From: Hymenobacter norwichensis DSM 15439
Lineage (GTDB): Bacteria; Bacteroidota; Bacteroidia; Cytophagales; Hymenobacteraceae
Length of the DNA stretch: 64,000 nt
Assembly: GCF_000420705.1 (NCBI RefSeq)
Contig: NZ_ATVL01000006.1
Span: forward strand, 744,267 to 808,266
Direction: 5' to 3'
Under the pieces are notes generated by a model. It had not been told where the DNA came from. It searched no databases and saw only the letters and a list, made by a program, of their open reading frames with translations. Below, piece after piece: positions 34,838 through 43,750 of this stretch. How positions within the stretch are numbered: the first letter of the stretch is position 1; each line of letters opens with the position of its first letter. A program made the translations under genes and the position numbers.

Positions 34838-34949
34838 AGTGAGGTGGTGAAATGGTGAGCTTGTTTTTCAGTTTGCGTCACTTACGCAATACTTGTCAGT
34901 CAGTAAAAAAACGTATCAAACTCACTATTTAATTATACCACCAACTCAC
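34838..34949. repeat. inverted-repeat pair, CTCACCATTTCACCACCTCAC word family (copy 1)
   Basis: gtgaggtggtgaaatggtgagc at 34840-34861 faces aaactcactatttaattataccaccaactcac at 34918-34949. The arms are imperfect. The pair lies between the M16 peptidase and SRA genes, and a related pair lies upstream of the peptidase gene. Confidence 0.65.
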
Positions 34950-34952
34950 GGC

Positions 34953-36185
34953 TTACTCCGGTACGTACTGAAGCACGCTCAAATTGTCCTCCCGGAAGAT
35001 GTCATTGGCCAGTTCCAGCAACTCGGAGGCTGTGACGGCGCGCACCCGGTCGAAGATTTCGTTGATGGATTCCACCCGGCCGATGTCGAGGGTGCTTTTG
35101 GCCAGCAGTTGCATCATGCCGCCGTTGCTTTCCTCGGCCATGGCCATCTGGCCCATCAGCTGCTCCTTGGACGTATGGAGTTGCGCGGTGCCCAGCGCTT
35201 GTTCGCGAAGGCGCTTCAGCTCTTTTTGCACCAAAGCCAGCGTCCGGTTTACTTGCTTCTTTTCGGTGCCGAAATACACGCCGAATAAACCAGTATCGGT
35301 ATAGGGCGAGTAGGTGGCGTCGATGGTGTACACCAGGCCGTACTTCTCGCGGATACCCAGGTTCAGGCGCGAATTCATGCCGGGGCCGCCCAAGATATTG
35401 CTGAGCATGAAAAACGGAATCCGGCGCGGGTCGTTGATGGCGTAGGCGGGCCCCCCAATTAGGCAGTGGGCCTGCGAAATGGGCTTGCGTTCCAGTTTAT
35501 CAAGGCGCTGGTGGCCGCTGAATACCGTGCGGGGCCGGGCGCCCAGCCGGGCCGGCAGCGGCGCCAGAAACTTGTCGGCCAGCCGCTTCACTTCCTTGAA
35601 CGGCAGGTTGCTGACCGAGCTGAATACCAACCGGTCGGTGCGGATATTCTCGCTGAGAAACTGCCGAAAATCCGGCTGCTGGAAGCTGCTCACGCTTTCC
35701 CGTGTGCCCAGAATGTTGTGCCCCAAGGAATGCTGGCCGAAAACTACATCATCGAAATCGTCGATGATGGCATCTTCGGGGGCATCCTCGTACATAGCCA
35801 TTTCCTCTAGAATCACGCCGCGTTCCTTCTCGATTTCCTTCTCGGGAAATACCGAGTTAAAGGTGAGGTCGGTAAGCAGTTCGAAGGCTCGCTCAAAATG
35901 GGTACTGAGTAAGGACGCGTAGAAGCAGATTTTCTCCTTGGTGGTATAGGCGTTCAACTCACCGCCCACAGTTTCGAGGCGGTTGAGGATGTGGAAGCTT
36001 TTGCGTTTTTCGGTGCCTTTGAAGGCCATATGCTCCCAGAAGTGCGCCAAACCCTGCTGGGCTGGCTTCTCGTCGCGGGAGCCAATATCGAGCAGAAAGC
36101 CTAGGTGTGCAATTTTGGTGTGCAGCACTTGCTTGTGTAGCACCCGAATACCGTTGGGCAGCTCGTATGAGTCGTAATCAGACAT
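34953..36185 (-). CDS. M16-family zinc peptidase (insulinase/processing-peptidase type)
   Basis: The start at 36185 (MSDYDSYELPNGIRVLHKQV) gives the usual family start. The frame extends upstream through a low-complexity stretch that is not conserved-looking. The inverted zinc motif HFWEH is at residues 48-52 with the distal Glu in ERGVILEEMAMYED. The second M16 half carries HSLGHNILGTRESV, LGGPGMNSRLNLGIREKYGL and GLFGVYFGTEKKQV. At 411 residues it is a single-chain two-domain M16 protein. No signal peptide is seen, so it is probably cytoplasmic. The substrate is unknown. It is flanked on both sides by the same class of inverted repeats. Confidence 0.9.
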   Translation of the reverse strand: MSDYDSYELPNGIRVLHKQVLHTKIAHLGFLLDIGSRDEKPAQQGLAHFWEHMAFKGTEKRKSFHILNRLETVGGELNAYTTKEKICFYASLLSTHFERAFELLTDLTFNSVFPEKEIEKERGVILEEMAMYEDAPEDAIIDDFDDVVFGQHSLGHNILGTRESVSSFQQPDFRQFLSENIRTDRLVFSSVSNLPFKEVKRLADKFLAPLPARLGARPRTVFSGHQRLDKLERKPISQAHCLIGGPAYAINDPRRIPFFMLSNILGGPGMNSRLNLGIREKYGLVYTIDATYSPYTDTGLFGVYFGTEKKQVNRTLALVQKELKRLREQALGTAQLHTSKEQLMGQMAMAEESNGGMMQLLAKSTLDIGRVESINEIFDRVRAVTASELLELANDIFREDNLSVLQYVPE

Positions 36186-36295
36186 GTGTGGGGTCTTGGG
36201 AGCTTGGGTACTGAGGGTCTTGGGTTGCAAACCCCGGTTGTGTATAACCACCGAGCCCGGCAATTGGGTTTCCAAGAACTACAAAGTTACTTATT

Positions 36296-36383
36296 GGTGA
36301 GGTGGTGAGTTTGATATTCAGGAGGCGCTAGTCTGCGCAAGTGGCGCAAGCAGAACGTCAACTCACTATTTCACCATCTCACC
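36296..36383. repeat. inverted-repeat pair, CTCACCATTTCACCACCTCAC word family (copy 2)
   Basis: ggtgaggtggtgagttt at 36296-36312 faces aactcactatttcacc..tctcacc at 36360-36383. The right arm runs into the 3' end of the glycosyltransferase gene. Confidence 0.65.
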
Positions 36384-37404
36384 ATTTCGTTTTTTCCGCC
36401 TCGGCCAGTACGGCTAGCAATTGCGCGGTTTCGATGCCGTGGGCGCAGCGGAAATGGCCCAATGGGCAATTGCGGTACCCGTGTAGGCCGCACGGCCGGC
36501 ATTCCAGTGGCTCCGGAATTTCCACTATGCGCGCAAACGGACTCAGCGGCCCGAACCCAAACGCAGGTACCGTGGAGCAGTACACGGCGCAGGTAGGCGC
36601 GCCCACCGCCGAGCACAAATGCATGGGCGCCGAATCGTTGACGTAGTTGAGCACCGCCCCGCGCATCAGTGCCGCCGAGGCCAGCAAAGACAGCTTACCG
36701 GCCAGATTCACGATGTTGGGGTGGTGGCTGGCCTGCATTAGCGCCGTGCAGTCGGCCACGTCGGGCGGGCCGCCTAGCAGATACACCCGGTATTGTGGGG
36801 GCAGAGCGGCCAGTAGCTTCAGCCACTGTTCTTGCGGGAACTGCTTGGTAAACCACACCGAAGTAGGCGCAATGCATAGGTACGGCCCTTCGGCGGCGTA
36901 GGGCGCGGCGGCGGCTTCGTCGGTGAGGGTAGGGTAGAGGCGCGGCGCTACTACCGGGCCTTGGTAGGTAGGGTCGAGTAGGTGCAGGTTGCGCGTTACC
37001 TCGTGCACCCCTTCGCCGATGATGTGGGGCTGGGTGCGGGTGAAGTTCCAGGCAAACGGATTCTTATCGAAGCCGATGCGCTCCGGTGCGCCCGAAAAGG
37101 CCGTTAGGAAGCCGGTGGAGGCAAACCGCTGCAACGTAACTACCCGTCCGTAGCCCGTGGCGCGTATCTGCTGGAGCAGCTGCCAAAGGCCCTTGTACTT
37201 CGCCTGCTTCTTGTCCCAAATCAGCACATTCCGCACGTAGGGGTGCTCTTTAACCAAGCCTTCATTGCCTTTGCGCACCAGGAAATCCACCGGCGTAGCA
37301 GGCTCGGTTTGGTGCAGGTAATCCAGCAAGGCCGTCGCCAGAATAACGTCGCCGATGAAGGCAGTTTGGATAAGCAGGATAGCCTTGGAAGACGCAGCGG
37401 ACAT
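36379..37404 (-). CDS. glycosyltransferase family 9 (heptosyltransferase-like)
   Basis: The start at 37404 (MSAASSKAILLIQTAFIGDV) gives the family's first strand directly. The 341 residues carry the GT9 signatures ILLIQTAFIGDVILATALL, APTSVWFTKQFPQEQWLKLL, VYLLGGPPD and VNDSAPMHLCSAVGAPTCAV. The end has a cysteine cluster C-x2-C-x8-C-x6-C (ECRPC, RNCPLGHFRC). Heptosyltransferases of this family build the lipopolysaccharide inner core at the cytoplasmic face. A second GT9 gene at 48921 has the same cysteine tail. The exact sugar is not readable. Confidence 0.88.
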   Translation of the reverse strand: MSAASSKAILLIQTAFIGDVILATALLDYLHQTEPATPVDFLVRKGNEGLVKEHPYVRNVLIWDKKQAKYKGLWQLLQQIRATGYGRVVTLQRFASTGFLTAFSGAPERIGFDKNPFAWNFTRTQPHIIGEGVHEVTRNLHLLDPTYQGPVVAPRLYPTLTDEAAAAPYAAEGPYLCIAPTSVWFTKQFPQEQWLKLLAALPPQYRVYLLGGPPDVADCTALMQASHHPNIVNLAGKLSLLASAALMRGAVLNYVNDSAPMHLCSAVGAPTCAVYCSTVPAFGFGPLSPFARIVEIPEPLECRPCGLHGYRNCPLGHFRCAHGIETAQLLAVLAEAEKTKW

Positions 37405-37604
37405 ACGAACGCACAGAAAAGAAGCGGGCGGCAAAAGTACGCAACCCATTCTCATTCGCTTTCACGCCTCGTGCCCCACCGCTAGGGCCAGCGCGAACCT
37501 AGCTTGGGCAGTTACCTCGGAAACTTGTTCGGCAGTCCAACCAAACTTCTAACTTGCGCCCGGCGCCCCCGGTGCGCTTTTTCTGTCTTTACCAAGTCTC
37601 GCTC

Positions 37605-38900
37605 ATGCGCTACGGCTCCATTGCTCCCGAACTGTTCATCGAAAACCGCCGCAACTTCACCAAGCTGCTGCCGCCGGCCTCGTTGGCCATTTTCCACTCC
37701 AACGACATCATGCCGACCAACGCCGACGGCACCATGGCCTTCCGCCAGAACAACGACTTGTTCTATCTGTCGGGCGTTGACCAGGAGGAAAGCATCCTCG
37801 TAATCTTTCCCGACGCCGTGCTGCCGCAGTACCGCGAAATCCTGTTTTTGAAGGAAACCAGTGAGCATATTCTGGTGTGGGAAGGCTACAAGCTGACCAA
37901 GGACGAAGCCCGCGCCCAATCGGGGGTACCTACCATCATGTGGCTGGAGTCGTTCAAGTCGGTGCTGCCGGCCCTGATGAACGAGGCCGAAAACGTGTTC
38001 TTGAACTCCAATGAGCATATTCGGGCCGTGGTGGAAGTGGAAACCCGCGACGCCCGGTTCATCAAGTGGATTCGGGAGGCCTACCCGCTGCACACCTACC
38101 GCCGCGCCGCGCCGCTGCTGCACCGGCTGCGGGCCATCAAGAGTGCCGAGGAAATTCGGCTGATGCGCCGCGCCGCCGACATCACCGACAAGGCGTTTCG
38201 GCGCTTGCTGGGTTTTGTGAAGCCCGGCGTGATGGAGTACGAAATTGAAGCCGAAATCTTCCACGAGTTTCTGCGCCACGGCTCCCGCGGCCCGGCCTAC
38301 GGCAGCATCATTGCCTCGGGTGCCAACGCTTGCATCCTGCACTACGTGAGCAACGACCGGGAATGCAAAGACGGTGACGTGATGCTGCTCGACTTCGGGG
38401 CTGAGTTTGCCAACTACGCTGCCGACCTTTCGCGTTCTATTCCTGTGAACGGCACGTTCACCAAGCGCCAGCGCGACGTGTACGAGGCAGTGTTGCGGGT
38501 AATGAAGTCTGCTACTTCGCAGCTGGTAGCCGGCAACCAAATTGAAGCCTACCACGCCGCCGTAGGCCGCACCATGGAGCAGGAACTCATCAAGCTGGAT
38601 TTGCTGAACGAGTCGGATGTGAAAAACCAGGACCCAGCCGCGCCGCTTTACAAAAAGTACTTCATGCACGGTACCAGCCACTACCTGGGCCTCGATGTGC
38701 ACGACGTAGGCGCCAAGTACCGGGTATTCGAGCCCGGTATGGTGTACACCTGTGAGCCGGGCATCTACATTCGGGAAGAGGGCCTTGGTATCCGCCTCGA
38801 AAACGACATTCTCATCACTGCTTCCGGCAACGACGACTTGATGAAGAATATCCCGCTGGAGGTAGAGGATATCGAGCGGCTGATGCGGGAAGCCCGGTAA
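37605..38900 (+). CDS. Xaa-Pro aminopeptidase (M24B, aminopeptidase P)
   Basis: The start at 37605 (MRYGSIAPELFIENRRNFTK) fits family starts. The frame opens 17 codons earlier at a TTG. The 431 residues have the aminopeptidase P N-terminal domain (MPTNADGTMAFRQNNDLFYL) and the pita-bread metallopeptidase domain: LLDFGAEFANYAADLSRS (two Asp ligands), HGTSHYLGLDVHDVG, VYTCEPGIYI (Glu) and RLENDILIT (Glu). It releases N-terminal residues preceding proline, using two manganese ions. It is transcribed divergently from the GT9 gene. Confidence 0.93.
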   Translation: MRYGSIAPELFIENRRNFTKLLPPASLAIFHSNDIMPTNADGTMAFRQNNDLFYLSGVDQEESILVIFPDAVLPQYREILFLKETSEHILVWEGYKLTKDEARAQSGVPTIMWLESFKSVLPALMNEAENVFLNSNEHIRAVVEVETRDARFIKWIREAYPLHTYRRAAPLLHRLRAIKSAEEIRLMRRAADITDKAFRRLLGFVKPGVMEYEIEAEIFHEFLRHGSRGPAYGSIIASGANACILHYVSNDRECKDGDVMLLDFGAEFANYAADLSRSIPVNGTFTKRQRDVYEAVLRVMKSATSQLVAGNQIEAYHAAVGRTMEQELIKLDLLNESDVKNQDPAAPLYKKYFMHGTSHYLGLDVHDVGAKYRVFEPGMVYTCEPGIYIREEGLGIRLENDILITASGNDDLMKNIPLEVEDIERLMREAR

Positions 38901-39245
38901 CTGATTGATGTAATAACAGCGAGTAGAAAGAAGAAAAAACCATCTGATATAATCAGGTGGTTTTTTTTATGGATTTATCTATGAAATAAAATTTTGTTCA
39001 TTTTCTGAGGTCAGATAAGTAAAATTATGGCCTGATACCCTTGATAAGCTGAAAATTAGGTGTGTGGACACGATGAAAAAAGGAAAAAAAATGCGCTGTA
39101 AGTCGCCATAAACCGAGCTAGGCGCACTGTATTAATCAACGGAAATACAACTTTCCTAAATGTGAGGGGGTATAGTAGGCTGTTTCCGCTGTGTGCCACT
39201 CCTCTGGCATGCACTGGCATTGTACCTCCATCAAACTTCTCACCT
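38901..39245. other. 345-base gap: terminator and AT-rich leader of the first TSP3-OmpA gene
   Basis: After the terminator at 38933 the DNA is AT-rich to about 39100, consistent with promoter sequence. I see no gene on either strand here. Confidence 0.5.
38933..38968 (+). terminator. terminator of the aminopeptidase P gene
   Basis: aaaaaccatctgat pairs with atcaggtggttttt, followed by a T run. Confidence 0.88.
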
Positions 39246-40709
39246 ATGAGACACCTGCTTACCTTCAGCACAGCGCTGGGACTCACGCTGCTGGCGGCTG
39301 CCCCAAAGGCGCACGCACAAAGCGTCGACCGCAAAACGGCCATCAGCCTCTCGGCCAACGCGTTCCAGTACAAAGGCAACTACGGCTCGGACTACTGGAA
39401 CTTCACCCGCAGCCAGTGGGGCCCGGGCATCAGCATCAACCGCTACCTGAGCAAGGGCCTGGACCTGGGCCTGAGCGGCAACTACGTGGAGTTCAAGAAC
39501 CCCAGCCAGCCGGCGGGCAGCACCAACTACTTCGCCAACAACGTGGTGAACGTGCAGTTGGCCTTCAAGCTGAAGCTCAACAATGGCTGGGCGCTGAAAG
39601 AAGACGCTTTTGTGCAGCCCTACTTGGTGGTAGCGCCGGGCGTGGCCTTCACTAGCCTGGAGGGTCGCTACAACGGGCAGCAGCTCAACAAAGACGACAC
39701 GCGCTTTTCGGGCATGGCCGCGGCGGGGATCAACTTCCGCATCTCAGACGCCATCGGCGTGTTTGTACAGACGGGGCAGACCGTGCCGTTTGGCGTGAAC
39801 CTGGACGGGGTGACCCCGCGCGACAATGATAGCTGGGATGACCGCTACTTGCAGCACACCGCTGGGGTAACCGTAGCTTTCGGTAAGCCAAAAGACGAAG
39901 ACGGTGATGGTGTTCCAGACCGTAAGGATAAGTGCCCCGGCACGCCAGCTGGCGTAGCTGTAGATGAAAAAGGCTGCCCACTTGACGGCGACGGCGATGG
40001 TGTTCCAGATTACCAAGATAAGTGCCCCACCGAAAAAGGTGTAGCTTCATTGGAAGGCTGTCCTGACCGTGACAACGACGGCGTACGTGACTCGGAAGAC
40101 GAGTGCCCCGACCAGGCTGGTACTGCTGCACTGCGCGGCTGCCCAGATGCTGACGGCGACGGTGTAGCCGACAAAAATGACAAGTGCCCTGATACCCCAG
40201 CCGGCACGCAAGTAGATGCTACTGGTTGCCCACTCGTAGTTGATGCCGACGGCGACGGTGTTCCAGATGCACAGGATACTTGCCCTAACACGCCAGCCGG
40301 TACTCGTGTAGATGCCAATGGTTGCCCGCTCACGATTGACCCAGCTGTTCAGAAATTGGAGCAGCCAATCCGCTTCGCTACCAACAGCACGGTTATCACG
40401 ACTAGCTCGTATCCGAAGCTCAACAAAATGGTGCAGGCTCTGAAAGACCACCCCGAGTATAGCATCCGCGTAATCGGCCATGCTGACAGCCGTGGTACTG
40501 ACGAGTTCAACCAGGCTCTGTCGGAGCGTCGTGCTGGCTCGGTGAAGCGCTACTTCACTGGCAAGCAAGTTGACCCATCCCGCATCGTGACCGAAGGCCG
40601 TGGTGAGAGTGAGCCAGCAGCTCCAAACTCGTCGAAAGCCAACATGTCGAAAAACCGTCGTGTTGAGTTCAAGTTCGAGTTCTTCATCCCAGGTCAGCCG
40701 CAGCTGTAA
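39246..40709 (+). CDS. OmpA-family barrel protein with thrombospondin type-3 repeats (copy 1)
   Basis: The start at 39246 (MRHLLTFSTALGLTLLAAAP) begins a signal peptide ending in AHAQ. Residues about 25-215 form an outer-membrane barrel domain. Five to six TSP3 calcium-binding repeats follow (DEDGDGVPDRKDKCPGTPAG, DGDGDGVPDYQDKCPT and so on), and the protein ends in an OmpA peptidoglycan-binding domain (VIGHADSRGTDEF, LSERRAGSVKRYF, KNRRVEFKFEF). It should span the outer membrane and grip the wall. Its first 585 coding bases are nearly identical, silent sites included, to the next gene, whereas the OmpA domains differ strongly. Confidence 0.9.
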   Translation: MRHLLTFSTALGLTLLAAAPKAHAQSVDRKTAISLSANAFQYKGNYGSDYWNFTRSQWGPGISINRYLSKGLDLGLSGNYVEFKNPSQPAGSTNYFANNVVNVQLAFKLKLNNGWALKEDAFVQPYLVVAPGVAFTSLEGRYNGQQLNKDDTRFSGMAAAGINFRISDAIGVFVQTGQTVPFGVNLDGVTPRDNDSWDDRYLQHTAGVTVAFGKPKDEDGDGVPDRKDKCPGTPAGVAVDEKGCPLDGDGDGVPDYQDKCPTEKGVASLEGCPDRDNDGVRDSEDECPDQAGTAALRGCPDADGDGVADKNDKCPDTPAGTQVDATGCPLVVDADGDGVPDAQDTCPNTPAGTRVDANGCPLTIDPAVQKLEQPIRFATNSTVITTSSYPKLNKMVQALKDHPEYSIRVIGHADSRGTDEFNQALSERRAGSVKRYFTGKQVDPSRIVTEGRGESEPAAPNSSKANMSKNRRVEFKFEFFIPGQPQL

Positions 40710-40731
40710 GGCTACTGCAAGACTCAAGTAG

Positions 40732-40766
40732 AAAGCGGCAGGCCATTCGGTCTGCCGCTTTTTTTG
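40732..40766 (+). terminator. terminator of the first TSP3-OmpA gene
   Basis: aaagcggcag pairs with ctgccgcttt, followed by a T run of seven. Confidence 0.88.
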
Positions 40767-40991
40767 TGCCCTATCACTACCTTATGCCTTGCAAAACAAC
40801 CGGATTACTGCCAGCACGAGCGGTGCAAGCAAAACCAGTTAGACGACTATTTCCAATGGTTCAGCTTCATGGAAATATAATATATCGACAATTCCGTCAT
40901 AACCACAACCTCTGCGGCAGTAGATAGGTATAGGAGCCTAAGTTCCTTTGAGCGGAACTGCATGCTCTCCCCACACCATTCTTTTCTTCAC

Positions 40992-42557
40992 ATGAAAAAT
41001 CTGTTTACCACTAGCGTGTTGCTAGGGGCGTCGCTGCTGGCGGCTGCCCCGAAGGCGCACGCACAAAGCGCCGACCGCAAAACGGCCATCAGCCTCTCGG
41101 CCAACGCGTTCCAGTACAAAGGCAACTACGGCTCAGACTACTGGAACTTCACCCGCAGCCAGTGGGGCCCGGGCATCAGCATCAACCGCTACCTGAGCAA
41201 GGGCCTGGACCTGGGCCTGAGCGGCAACTACGTGGAGTTCAAGAACCCCAGCCAGCCGGCGGGCAGCACCAACTACTTCGCCAACAACGTGGTGAACGTG
41301 CAGTTGGCCTTCAAGCTGAAGCTCAACAATGGCTGGGCGCTGAAAGAAGACGCTTTTGTGCAGCCCTACTTGGTGGTAGCGCCGGGCGTGGCCTTCACTA
41401 GCCTGGAGGGTCGCTACAACGGGCAGCAGCTCAACAAAGACGACACGCGCTTTTCGGGCATGGCCGCGGCGGGGATTAACTTCCGCATCTCAGACGCCAT
41501 CGGCGTGTTTGTGCAGACGGGGCAGACCGTGCCGTTTGGCGTGAACCTGGACGGGGTGACCCCGCGCGACAATGACAGCTGGGATGACCGCTACTTGCAG
41601 CACACCGCTGGGGTAACCGTGGCGCTAGGCAAAGCCAAGGATGAAGATGGCGACGGCGTGGCCGACCGCAAAGATAAATGCCCTGGTACTCCCGCCGGTG
41701 TAGCAGTTGACGCTAACGGCTGCCCCTTGGACGGCGACGGCGACGGTGTTCCAGATTACCAAGATAAGTGCCCCACCGAGAAAGGCCTCGCCGCTCTCGA
41801 AGGCTGCCCTGACCGTGACGGTGATGGTGTGCGCGACGGCGACGACAAGTGCCCCGACACTCCCGGCAAGGCTGAACTGCAAGGTTGCCCCGATGCCGAC
41901 GGCGACGGTGTAATCGACTCGCTTGACAAGTGCCCCAACACGCCAGCCGGCGTATCGGTAGATGCTAGTGGTTGCCCCCTCGACCGTGACGGTGATGGTG
42001 TGCCTGACTACCAGGACCGTTGCCCGAACCGCCCCGGCCCAGCTTCCAACAAAGGCTGCCCCGAGCTGAAGGTGGAAGAGAAGAAGAAGCTCCAGGAAGC
42101 CACTAAATTCATCCAGTTCGAGTTTAACAAGGCTACCCTGAAAACTTCGTCGTACCCTACGCTCGACGGCTTGGTGGAAATCCTGAATGCCTATCCGGAC
42201 TATAGCCTGGGTATTTCGGCCCACGCCGACAACAAAGGCGATGATGCCTATAACCTGCGTCTGTCGGATGAGCGTGCTGCCTCGGCCCGCACCTACATGC
42301 TCAGCAAAGGCATCCCCGCCGACCGTATCGTGTCGCACGGCTACGGTGAGAGCAAGCCCATTGCCGACAATGCTACCGAAGCTGGCCGCGCCATCAACCG
42401 CCGCGTAGAGTTCGATGTGTATCTGCCCGGCGACCCGAACCCCGCCGAAACCAAATACGGTGTAGCCCCCGAAATTCCGGCTGCTCCTGCTAAAGCTGCT
42501 CCGAAAGCGCCCGTGAAAAAAGCACCCGCTCGGAAAGCTGCTCCCCGCCGGAAATAA
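40992..42557 (+). CDS. OmpA-family barrel protein with thrombospondin type-3 repeats (copy 2)
   Basis: The start at 40992 (MKNLFTTSVLLGASLLAAAP) begins a signal peptide ending in AHAQ. The barrel half (residues about 27-220) is almost the same as in the preceding gene. The TSP3 repeats are similar, but the OmpA domain differs (IQFEFNKATLKTSSYPTLDG, ISAHADNKGDDAYNLRLSDE, NRRVEFDVYLPGDP). A basic Ala/Pro/Lys tail follows (APKAPVKKAPARKAAPRRK) that copy 1 lacks. The tail may contact lipopolysaccharide or peptidoglycan. The pattern suggests tandem duplication followed by gene conversion of the 5' half. Confidence 0.9.
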   Translation: MKNLFTTSVLLGASLLAAAPKAHAQSADRKTAISLSANAFQYKGNYGSDYWNFTRSQWGPGISINRYLSKGLDLGLSGNYVEFKNPSQPAGSTNYFANNVVNVQLAFKLKLNNGWALKEDAFVQPYLVVAPGVAFTSLEGRYNGQQLNKDDTRFSGMAAAGINFRISDAIGVFVQTGQTVPFGVNLDGVTPRDNDSWDDRYLQHTAGVTVALGKAKDEDGDGVADRKDKCPGTPAGVAVDANGCPLDGDGDGVPDYQDKCPTEKGLAALEGCPDRDGDGVRDGDDKCPDTPGKAELQGCPDADGDGVIDSLDKCPNTPAGVSVDASGCPLDRDGDGVPDYQDRCPNRPGPASNKGCPELKVEEKKKLQEATKFIQFEFNKATLKTSSYPTLDGLVEILNAYPDYSLGISAHADNKGDDAYNLRLSDERAASARTYMLSKGIPADRIVSHGYGESKPIADNATEAGRAINRRVEFDVYLPGDPNPAETKYGVAPEIPAAPAKAAPKAPVKKAPARKAAPRRK

Positions 42558-42596
42558 TATCCGCGAATTAACAGCATATCAAATTTTGATAAGTGA

Positions 42597-42628
42597 AAAG
42601 GGCCTGTTCCAGTGGAACAGGCCCTTTT
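42597..42628 (+). terminator. terminator of the second TSP3-OmpA gene
   Basis: aaaagggcctgttcc pairs with ggaacaggccctttt around a 3-base loop, then a T run. Confidence 0.9.
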
Positions 42629-42720
42629 TCGTATGGATACTCTACAGCTTGCGCGAATACTACCAGTGTTCTGTACTTGTGATTTTCACTACTGTAGTAT
42701 CAACAACCAATGCATTGAGT

Positions 42721-43000
42721 ATGGACCTTATACTGCTTGTTTTAAGAACCCGCGACTTAGCTAGGTTGGCTGACTTTTATAGCTTGCTGGGGTTGGTATT
42801 TGAATACCACAAACACGGAAACTCACCGCTGCACTACTCAACCATAATTGGGCTTTGGTATTGAGAATTTTGACGAAACAATGGAGCGGCTAAAGAATAA
42901 AAAAGCACTGTTTTCAGCAGAGCCAACGCAGACTACCTTCGGATTTATGGCCGCTGTTGTTGATCCGGATGGCAGGAACATAGAGTTGTCTAGAAAATAG
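42721..43000 (+). pseudogene. broken VOC/glyoxalase-family gene (internal deletion with frameshift)
   Basis: The first part reads MDLILLVLRTRDLARLADFY, then SLLGLVFEYHKHGNSPLHYS, the start of a VOC metal-binding or dioxygenase-fold protein, and stops at IIGLWY. Shifting one frame at about 42850 recovers LGFGIENFDETMERL, FSAEPTQTTFGFMAAVVDPD and GRNIELSRK, the C-terminal half, ending at TAG 42998-43000. An intact member needs roughly 20-25 more residues between the halves, so the gene has lost about 60-70 bases and its frame. The base composition is lower in GC than its neighbours, which hints at transferred DNA. Confidence 0.8.
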
Positions 43001-43035
43001 TTGGGTAAAGATTTCACGGCAGATAATAGCCTAAT

Positions 43036-43069
43036 AAAAACAGCCGCCCCGAATGGAGCGGCTGTTTTT
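43036..43069. terminator. bidirectional terminator between the VOC pseudogene and the DUF4252 gene
   Basis: aaaaacagccgc pairs with gcggctgttttt, with A and T runs at both ends. Confidence 0.88.
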
Positions 43070-43087
43070 GCTGGAAGCAGGAAGAAA

Positions 43088-43636
43088 TTACTTGGTCATA
43101 TCGGCAATGCCGGGCAGGATTTTGATAAGCTGGTCGAGTTGGCTTTGGGTGAAGTTGCCACCGATGGACATCAGCATAAACGAATCAGGGGCACCCGTGA
43201 CGCTGCTGGTGGCTACCACTTCACTGATTCGGTCGCCTTGCTTGCGGGTGGCGTAGCGAATGTTGCTGTCGCCGGACGGCGTGAGGGGGCTGTACCGCTC
43301 GTTGGCTAGCAGGCCGTTCACTTCACTTACCAAGCCATCGGCAACCAGCTTTTGGGCGCTGTTGCTGGTAGGGGCGAAGGTCAGTATTTTGAAGCTACGG
43401 ATAGACGATAGGGCTTGTGTTAGGTCGTTGCCACCGCCGAGGCTACCCAAGCGGCCCAGCAGCAGGCGGGTAGTGAGGCCGGCGTTCCAGTCGGTGGCTT
43501 TGAAGCCGGAACGGTTTTCGTATTTGCTGAAGAACTCGGCTACGGTGCGGGCGGGCCGCTCGGGGCCGGCGGCGCGGCAGCCCGCCATCAGCAATAAAGC
43601 CACCAGAGGCATCCAGGAGAGGGAACGAAATTTCAT
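43088..43636 (-). CDS. DUF4252-family lipoprotein
   Basis: The 182 residues open with a lipoprotein signal (MKFRSLSWMPLVALLLMAGC). The body (RTVAEFFSKYENRSGF, SIRSFKILTFAP, ISEVVATSSVTGAPDSFMLM, SIGGNFTQSQLDQLIKIL) fits DUF4252, a Bacteroidota family of unknown function often linked to anti-sigma or stress loci. The ending SxGGxFxxxQLxxL is the family's clearest mark. No sigma factor is adjacent here. Confidence 0.75.
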   Translation of the reverse strand: MKFRSLSWMPLVALLLMAGCRAAGPERPARTVAEFFSKYENRSGFKATDWNAGLTTRLLLGRLGSLGGGNDLTQALSSIRSFKILTFAPTSNSAQKLVADGLVSEVNGLLANERYSPLTPSGDSNIRYATRKQGDRISEVVATSSVTGAPDSFMLMSIGGNFTQSQLDQLIKILPGIADMTK

Positions 43637-43750
43637 ACGGTAGAGAAAAAGTGAATGATGGCCTTATACGGCGCGGCGAAAATAAGGCGTCGGCAGGCAA
43701 CCAAAAATTCTTGCGTCAGCCCTTCGGCTAGTTGCCATCAGCACTCATTT

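Noticed and set aside
37512..38702. Minus-strand ORF of 396 codons over aminopeptidase P
   Set aside because: It lies opposite all catalytic motifs of the M24 enzyme and is a composition artefact.
39900..40340. Tandem repeats in the TSP3-OmpA gene as a possible CRISPR-like array
   Set aside because: The repeats are in frame and encode calcium-binding TSP3 motifs. Spacing and coding context explain them.
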